Positions 4,901 through 7,566 of a stretch of 7,566 bases of DNA are shown here, in pieces. The first letter of the stretch is position 1. The number at the start of each line of letters is the position of its first letter. The notes below the pieces were generated by a model. That model searched no databases. It had not been told where the DNA came from and worked only from the letters and a program-made list of their open reading frames with translations. Location: contig DOMW01000048.1 in assembly GCA_003510345.1 (NCBI GenBank), forward strand, positions 818 through 8,383, in the 5' to 3' direction. The position numbers and the translations under genes are program-made. The stretch is from Clostridiales bacterium (GTDB lineage: Bacteria; Bacillota; Clostridia; Christensenellales; Christensenellaceae).

Positions 4901-7566
4901 GGTGCAGCACCCCCTCTGCCGCGCCGCCGGAGGTTTGATTAAAGCTTTGTATGAGCGCATGTTGCCGCGCGCTCAGCAGCGAAACGGCACAAACCGGCAT
5001 GCCCACGTCTTTGGTCAGGTTGTCCAGCGTAACGCGCAGCGTATCCGCGAAGCATTCGATAAGCGGGCGGGAGTACAGCGCGTCGTTGTACTGTACGGCA
5101 AACACCATGTCATCCCCGCGTTCCTCTACGTGCACAGACAACTTAAATTTAGGCTGGTTTGCTGCCCGAGTTTGGAATTCTACCCGCGCGCCCCCAATGG
5201 TGTAATTGCCGGTAACGCCCAGTTCACAGGTGTACATAATGGAGGGTGTGTAGCTATAATCGCGCGCGATACGTGTATAGGGATAAGCCTCGTGCTCAAC
5301 GGCGTCCGCCAACGCCTGCTGCACGCCGTATATAAAATCCAAACAGCTTTGGCCCGCCACGCGCGCAAGCGCCAGCGGCAGCGTGCGCACAAACATACCA
5401 AAACTGCCCAGCAAGCGCGTATCGCCACGCCCGCTGCTTATGGCGGATAGATAAACGTCCGGCCGCTGTGTCCAGCGCCCGACCGTATAGGCGGTGGCGG
5501 CCAGGAAAAGGGCCGCCGGCGTCACGCCGAAAGCGGCGCAAAAATCCTCCACCGTTTTGCGCGCAGCTTTTTTCACCACTTCGCGCAGCGTGCCGCCCGT
5601 GCCGTCTGTTCCAACATCCGGCACAAGCTCACTCACGTTTTCAAAGTCCTTCAGGCGGTTGTCAAAATACGCCTTATCCGCCAGCCACGCCTCGCCACCT
5701 TCCCGCTCCGCTTCCTCGGCCGCCGCGTCAAACGCGCCCAGCTTTTCCGCGGTGGGCATTCCCCCGTCGTACACTGCGCCCAATTCCCGCAGAAACAAAT
5801 CGAGCGAACCGCCGTCAAACGCGATATGGTGGAAATCCGCCAGCAAGGTTACCCGTTCGCTTGTGCGCACCACATGGATACGGTACAGCGGGCCTTTACG
5901 CAAATCAAATGGGCGCACAAACTGCTTGCGCAACGCGTGAAGCTCTGTGTCCGTCATTTGTTCCACCTGCACACAGGCCGGGGTGCCGCCGGGTATCTGC
6001 ACCGGGCCGTCCGCGTCCTCTGCGATACGCGCCTTTACGGCGGGGTGCGCGTCAATCACCTTGCACACGGCGTTACACAGCTTTTGCGCGTCTGCTGCGG
6101 CGGGCAGCGCCAGTTCAAACGGCACATTGTAGCGCACCGAACCCGGGTCCTTCAAGCAATCCAGATAAACGCCCATCTGGCTGGACGAAAGCGGATACTG
6201 CGCCCGCGTCTCCCGCGTTTGCTCCGTTTCCGCCTTGCGTGAAAGCAACAAGGCAACAATGGCGTTTTCTATGCCCAGCACCGTGGGTTCTTTCATAATC
6301 TCCCGCACAGTGGGAGAAACGCCAAACCGCGCGTCCAGCCCCGCCGCCAGCTTGATGCACGATAGCGAGGTAAGGCCCGCGCGCAGCAGGTTGCCGGTGA
6401 GTCCAAACCCTTCGTGGCCCACTACACTCGCGATGATACGCGATATATCGCGTTCCAGATTGCTTATGGGGCGCACCGAATTGTCTTCCTCCCCGGCGGA
6501 GAATACGGGCGCGGGCAGCTTACGGCGGTCCACTTTACCGTTGGGATTCAGCGGAATGGCATTCAACTGCATGGTTGCCGCCGGTACCATGTAAGGCGGC
6601 AATTCATCTTCTATAAAACGGCCCAACGCTTCCACATCCACCTGTGCTTCGCTCACAACATACGCAACCGCGCATTTGCCGCCACCGGGTGCGTCCGCCG
6701 CCAGCACCGCCGCGTCCGTAATGCCGGGGAAGGCGCGTATCCGTCCCTCTATCTCCGTCAATTCTACGCGGAATCCGCGTATCTTCACCTGAAAATCGCT
6801 GCGCCCCACAAAATCGACATTGCCATCCGGCAAAAACCGCACAACGTCGCCCGTGCGGTACATCACCGCGTAATCCGGCTCGCCGCTGAACGGATTTTGC
6901 ACAAATTTTTCTTCTGTACTGTCTGGCCGGTTCAGGTACCCCTTTGCCACCTGCCGCCCGGCGATGCACAGTTCGCCCGCTACGCCCACCGGCGCCAAAC
7001 GGCCCAGCTTATCCACCACATACAGCGCGGTGTTGCCCACAGCGCGGCCTATGGGCACACGGTCGTACAGTCTGTCTACCCGGAAAAAAGTGGACAGCAC
7101 CGTGCATTCTGTGGGCCCATATACGTTATACAGGGCATACGCCTTGGGCGGGGGCAGCGGCACCAGCGCCTCGCCGCCCACAGACAGCGCGCGCAGGCTA
7201 TGGTTTTGCATGCTCTCTGCAAACTGCCGCCCCAACTGCGTTGTAACAAACGCCACATTGATATTGTTTTTATTGAAATAATCGCCCAGGCCGGGCAGGT
7301 CCAGTCTCATTTCCTCCGGGATGACATGTACACACGCGCCCGCAATCAATGTGGGGTAGGTGTCCATCATATTCGCGTCAAACCCAAAGCTGGCATAGGC
7401 GGGAATGTTGTCATTTTCAGATATGTTGTGAAATGCGCGGTACCACGTGCAGAAATTGACAAGGTTGCCGTGTGTTAGCATAACGCCTTTGGGCTTGCCC
7501 GTGGTGCCGGATGTATACAGCAGTATCATCGTATCGTCCGGGGCGGGCGGCGCGGGTACATCGCCC
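1974..7566 (-). CDS. Nonribosomal peptide synthetase, partial at N-terminus: (A)-PCP-C-A-PCP-R
   Basis: The frame is open from the right edge of the window to a TGA at 1976-1974, giving about 1,863 visible residues. The Met codon at 7529 is internal: it sits directly before the A3 core LLYTSGTTGKPKG, and the frame continues upstream as DVPAPPAPDDT. Below, that Met is residue 1 for reference only. The order is an adenylation domain lacking its N-terminal third (to about 341), a carrier domain (355-428), a condensation domain (443-855), a complete adenylation domain (856-1358), a second carrier domain (1365-1447) and a terminal thioester reductase (1484-1845). There is no thioesterase, epimerase or methyltransferase domain in the visible part. 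The enzyme should therefore join at least two amino acids and release the product reductively. A further starter condensation domain or modules may lie upstream. Downstream and overlapping is the exporter gene, probably in the same transcript. The product is not identifiable from sequence alone. Confidence 0.96.
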   Translation of the reverse strand, partial: GDVPAPPAPDDTMILLYTSGTTGKPKGVMLTHGNLVNFCTWYRAFHNISENDNIPAYASFGFDANMMDTYPTLIAGACVHVIPEEMRLDLPGLGDYFNKNNINVAFVTTQLGRQFAESMQNHSLRALSVGGEALVPLPPPKAYALYNVYGPTECTVLSTFFRVDRLYDRVPIGRAVGNTALYVVDKLGRLAPVGVAGELCIAGRQVAKGYLNRPDSTEEKFVQNPFSGEPDYAVMYRTGDVVRFLPDGNVDFVGRSDFQVKIRGFRVELTEIEGRIRAFPGITDAAVLAADAPGGGKCAVAYVVSEAQVDVEALGRFIEDELPPYMVPAATMQLNAIPLNPNGKVDRRKLPAPVFSAGEEDNSVRPISNLERDISRIIASVVGHEGFGLTGNLLRAGLTSLSCIKLAAGLDARFGVSPTVREIMKEPTVLGIENAIVALLLSRKAETEQTRETRAQYPLSSSQMGVYLDCLKDPGSVRYNVPFELALPAAADAQKLCNAVCKVIDAHPAVKARIAEDADGPVQIPGGTPACVQVEQMTDTELHALRKQFVRPFDLRKGPLYRIHVVRTSERVTLLADFHHIAFDGGSLDLFLRELGAVYDGGMPTAEKLGAFDAAAEEAEREGGEAWLADKAYFDNRLKDFENVSELVPDVGTDGTGGTLREVVKKAARKTVEDFCAAFGVTPAALFLAATAYTVGRWTQRPDVYLSAISSGRGDTRLLGSFGMFVRTLPLALARVAGQSCLDFIYGVQQALADAVEHEAYPYTRIARDYSYTPSIMYTCELGVTGNYTIGGARVEFQTRAANQPKFKLSVHVEERGDDMVFAVQYNDALYSRPLIECFADTLRVTLDNLTKDVGMPVCAVSLLSARQHALIQSFNQTSGGAAEGVLHRLFEDAAANNADKTALIAIEGEYTYAQLNAEANKVANGLIKLGLGKGDRVALLLRRTGRVLIAMLGALKAGCAYIPLDPEYPRERVAHVLDDSGAKVILTTAEFTGRFPCALDLDKLREGQSEDNPDVEVSPADLAYLIYTSGSTGKPKGVMIEHRGIANYVDAHPGNIHVHALKQCASCMMSITTVAFDMFLKESMTALCNGLALVFADDDTAHDPSLLVKLFEQTGADAFNATPSVMMEYTEYPPLLAAIRKCRVVMAGAEPYPQALLERLRGGVGEMRLFNTYGPTEITVSCNAEELTDASRVTVGGPLLNVHEQVVDTDGNALPCLMVGELLIGGRGVARGYVGLAEQTAEQFVVRDGKRMYKSGDYARWTPDGKIEILGRADNQVKLRGLRIELGEVENAIYAIPGVLACAVRIRKLQNADHLCAWYTAERAIAPEEMKEALKRVLTGYMIPTAYMQLPSLPKTPGGKTDIRALPAPAPLMAGDYEAPRGEVEEKLCALFADVLGLERVGALDSFFDIGGTSLAVTRVVIGAEAAGICGASGERIAYGDVFAYPTPRELAALLARGAGVPGPSATEAAYDYSSIHALLAEGDLSAFRGGGTRKLGNVLLTGATGFLGIHMLYGLLKFTPGAITCLVRKGKNTAAQARLKSLLFYYFEEADAYDERLRVVEGDITDSVCLNGIGNVDTVINCAANVSHFTKDGSILDVNLGGVQNLIGFCKQHGARLIHISTASVAGFSVAGFPSGDILMDETMLFFGQNLENQYVHSKFLAERAVLEAALSGLDAKIMRVGNLMARNKDGEFQINARANSFLGRLRAYHAIGCFPYSAYQATTELAPIDSTTAAVLHLARSSASCRVFHPYNNHSLYMGDIILAMKDFGIHIELVEDDVFERALSTAMKDPARAESLTSIIAYQNMAQGKAAVPVSTKNDYTTQALLRMGWRWPETGGEYLRKFLAGLVSLGIFGGEGNV
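1977..3080 (-). other. Terminal thioester reductase domain (R)
   Basis: The domain starts with the NAD(P)H-binding glycine motif LLTGATGFLG (residues 1489-1498). It has the extended short-chain dehydrogenase active-site pair as YVHSK, with Tyr1645 and Lys1649, and a Ser/Thr-rich STAS segment at 1611-1614 in the position of the catalytic Ser/Thr. It ends with a helical tail (MGWRWPETGGEYLRKFLAGL) common to carboxyl-terminal reductases. Such domains cleave the PCP-bound thioester by hydride transfer to give an aldehyde, sometimes reduced further to an alcohol. Which of the two occurs cannot be read here. Confidence 0.93.
1987..1994 (-). promoter_or_regulatory. Shine-Dalgarno site for the MATE-ATPase gene, inside the NRPS 3' end
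   Basis: On the minus strand the sequence GGGGGTGA differs by one base from the ideal GGAGGTGA and sits 5 nt before the ATG at 1981-1979. It lies within the last codons of the NRPS gene, and the NRPS TGA (1976-1974) falls just after the exporter start. This arrangement fits translational coupling and decides the start in favour of ATG over the upstream TTG at 1996. Confidence 0.65.
3189..3437 (-). other. Peptidyl carrier domain PCP2
   Basis: DSFFDIGGTSL at residues 1394-1404 is a canonical carrier core, with Ser1403 (codon 3323-3321) as the phosphopantetheine site. The downstream helix and a YGDVFAYPTPRELAALL segment complete the fold. A Pro/Ala-rich linker (about residues 1448-1483) joins it to the reductase domain. 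Confidence 0.92.
3456..4964 (-). other. Adenylation domain A2 (complete)
   Basis: All main core motifs can be seen: LIYTSGSTGKPKG (A3) at residues 1014-1026, TYGPTE (A5) at 1161-1166, GELLIGGRGVARGYV (A6) from 1209, YKSGD (A7) at 1242-1246, KLRGLRIELGEVE (A8) near 1267-1279 and TPGGKTDIRAL (A10) with Lys1349. Manual GrsA alignment gives specificity positions D1066, M1067, K1070, N1109, V1134, A1136, T1161, V1169, S1170 and K1349. I do not recognise this as a standard code, so the substrate is left open. The amino acid chosen here would become the C-terminal aldehyde residue after reductive release. Confidence 0.93.
4965..6203 (-). other. Condensation domain C
   Basis: The domain opens with YPLSSSQMGVY (C1-like, about residues 445-455). 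It carries an intact catalytic HHxxxDG as HHIAFDG, with His567, His568, Asp572 and Gly573, and later GMFVRTLPL (C5-like) at 711-719. It should form the peptide bond between the aminoacyl or peptidyl group on PCP1 and the amino acid on PCP2. No epimerase precedes it, so an LCL-type stereochemical preference is expected from context only. Confidence 0.92.
6246..6467 (-). other. Peptidyl carrier domain PCP1 with atypical core motif
   Basis: The phosphopantetheine attachment serine is most likely Ser388 (codon at 6368-6366), in LLRAGLTSL. The common core is LGGxS(L/I); here the second Gly is replaced by Leu and the preceding residues are RAG. The surrounding helices (ISRIIASVVG before, CIKLAAGLDARFG and PTVLGIENAIVALLL after) fit a carrier fold. 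The domain should be loaded by A1 and modified by a phosphopantetheinyl transferase. Confidence 0.82.
6507..7566 (-). other. Adenylation domain A1 (N-terminal part outside window)
   Basis: Core motifs are visible from A3 onward: LLYTSGTTGKPKG at residues 3-15, YGPTE (A5) at 137-141, GELCIAGRQVAKGYL (A6) from 185, YRTGD (A7) at 224-228, KIRGFRVEL (A8) near 249-257 and NPNGKVDRRKL (A10) with Lys332. Manual alignment to GrsA puts the specificity positions at D51, A52, M55, F94, S116, G118, V136, V144, L145 and K332. Asp235 and Lys517 equivalents are present, so an alpha-amino acid is expected. The lining is mainly hydrophobic or small, which suggests an aliphatic or other hydrophobic substrate. 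This is a weak inference from a hand alignment. Confidence 0.9.

Noticed and set aside
4036..7122. Direct repeat GTGGGCCCATAT at 4036-4047 and 7111-7122
   Set aside because: Both copies encode the conserved YGPTE core of the two adenylation domains; similarity is explained by the shared motif.
6414..7478. Long open frame on the plus strand antisense to the NRPS A1 domain (354 codons); similar ones at 3132-3992 and 5468-6298
   Set aside because: These run opposite a clearly real NRPS frame. Their translations are rich in Arg, His, Gln and Pro with no recognisable domain, as expected for shadow frames in G+C-rich coding DNA.
7527..7529. ATG at 7529-7527 as the NRPS start codon
   Set aside because: It lies immediately before the A3 core of an adenylation domain, the frame stays open to the window edge, and the upstream residues fit the A2-A3 linker of the same domain.
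1..7566. Search for tRNA, rRNA, CRISPR, insertion sequences, attachment sites and riboswitches
   Set aside because: The window is covered by overlapping coding sequences and none of these elements was recognised by eye on either strand.

Overview
The window is almost entirely coding and reads as the 3' end of a bacterial nonribosomal peptide biosynthetic locus. By eye the DNA is moderately G+C-rich. The protein sequences look most like those of anaerobic Firmicutes/Clostridia, including gut lineages; this is an impression from motif style, not a database result. Both edges cut through genes.

Layout: (1) Bases 1-249, plus strand, hold the C-terminal end of a Sfp-type 4'-phosphopantetheinyl transferase, the enzyme that attaches the phosphopantetheine arm to carrier domains. 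(2) Bases 215-1981, minus strand, encode a MATE-family multidrug/metabolite exporter fused at its C-terminus to a complete RsbW-like HATPase (anti-sigma-factor-type) domain. Its 3' end overlaps the transferase gene tail to tail by 35 bp. (3) Bases 1974-7566, minus strand, encode most of an NRPS that runs off the right edge. The visible domain order is A1(partial)-PCP1-C-A2-PCP2-R. The NRPS stop codon overlaps the exporter start codon by 8 bp, so the two genes are very probably co-transcribed and translationally coupled.

Inferred joint function: the transferase converts the PCP domains to their holo form. The two visible modules select and join two amino acids, with possible further modules or an N-acyl cap encoded upstream of the window. 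The terminal reductase domain releases the chain as an aldehyde (or alcohol) rather than as an acid. A free-amine dipeptide aldehyde would be expected to cyclise to an imine/pyrazinone-type product. The MATE protein is the likely exporter or self-protection factor. No promoter, terminator with a U-tract, RNA gene, mobile element or CRISPR array was recognised, and no stretch longer than 300 bases lacks a gene.
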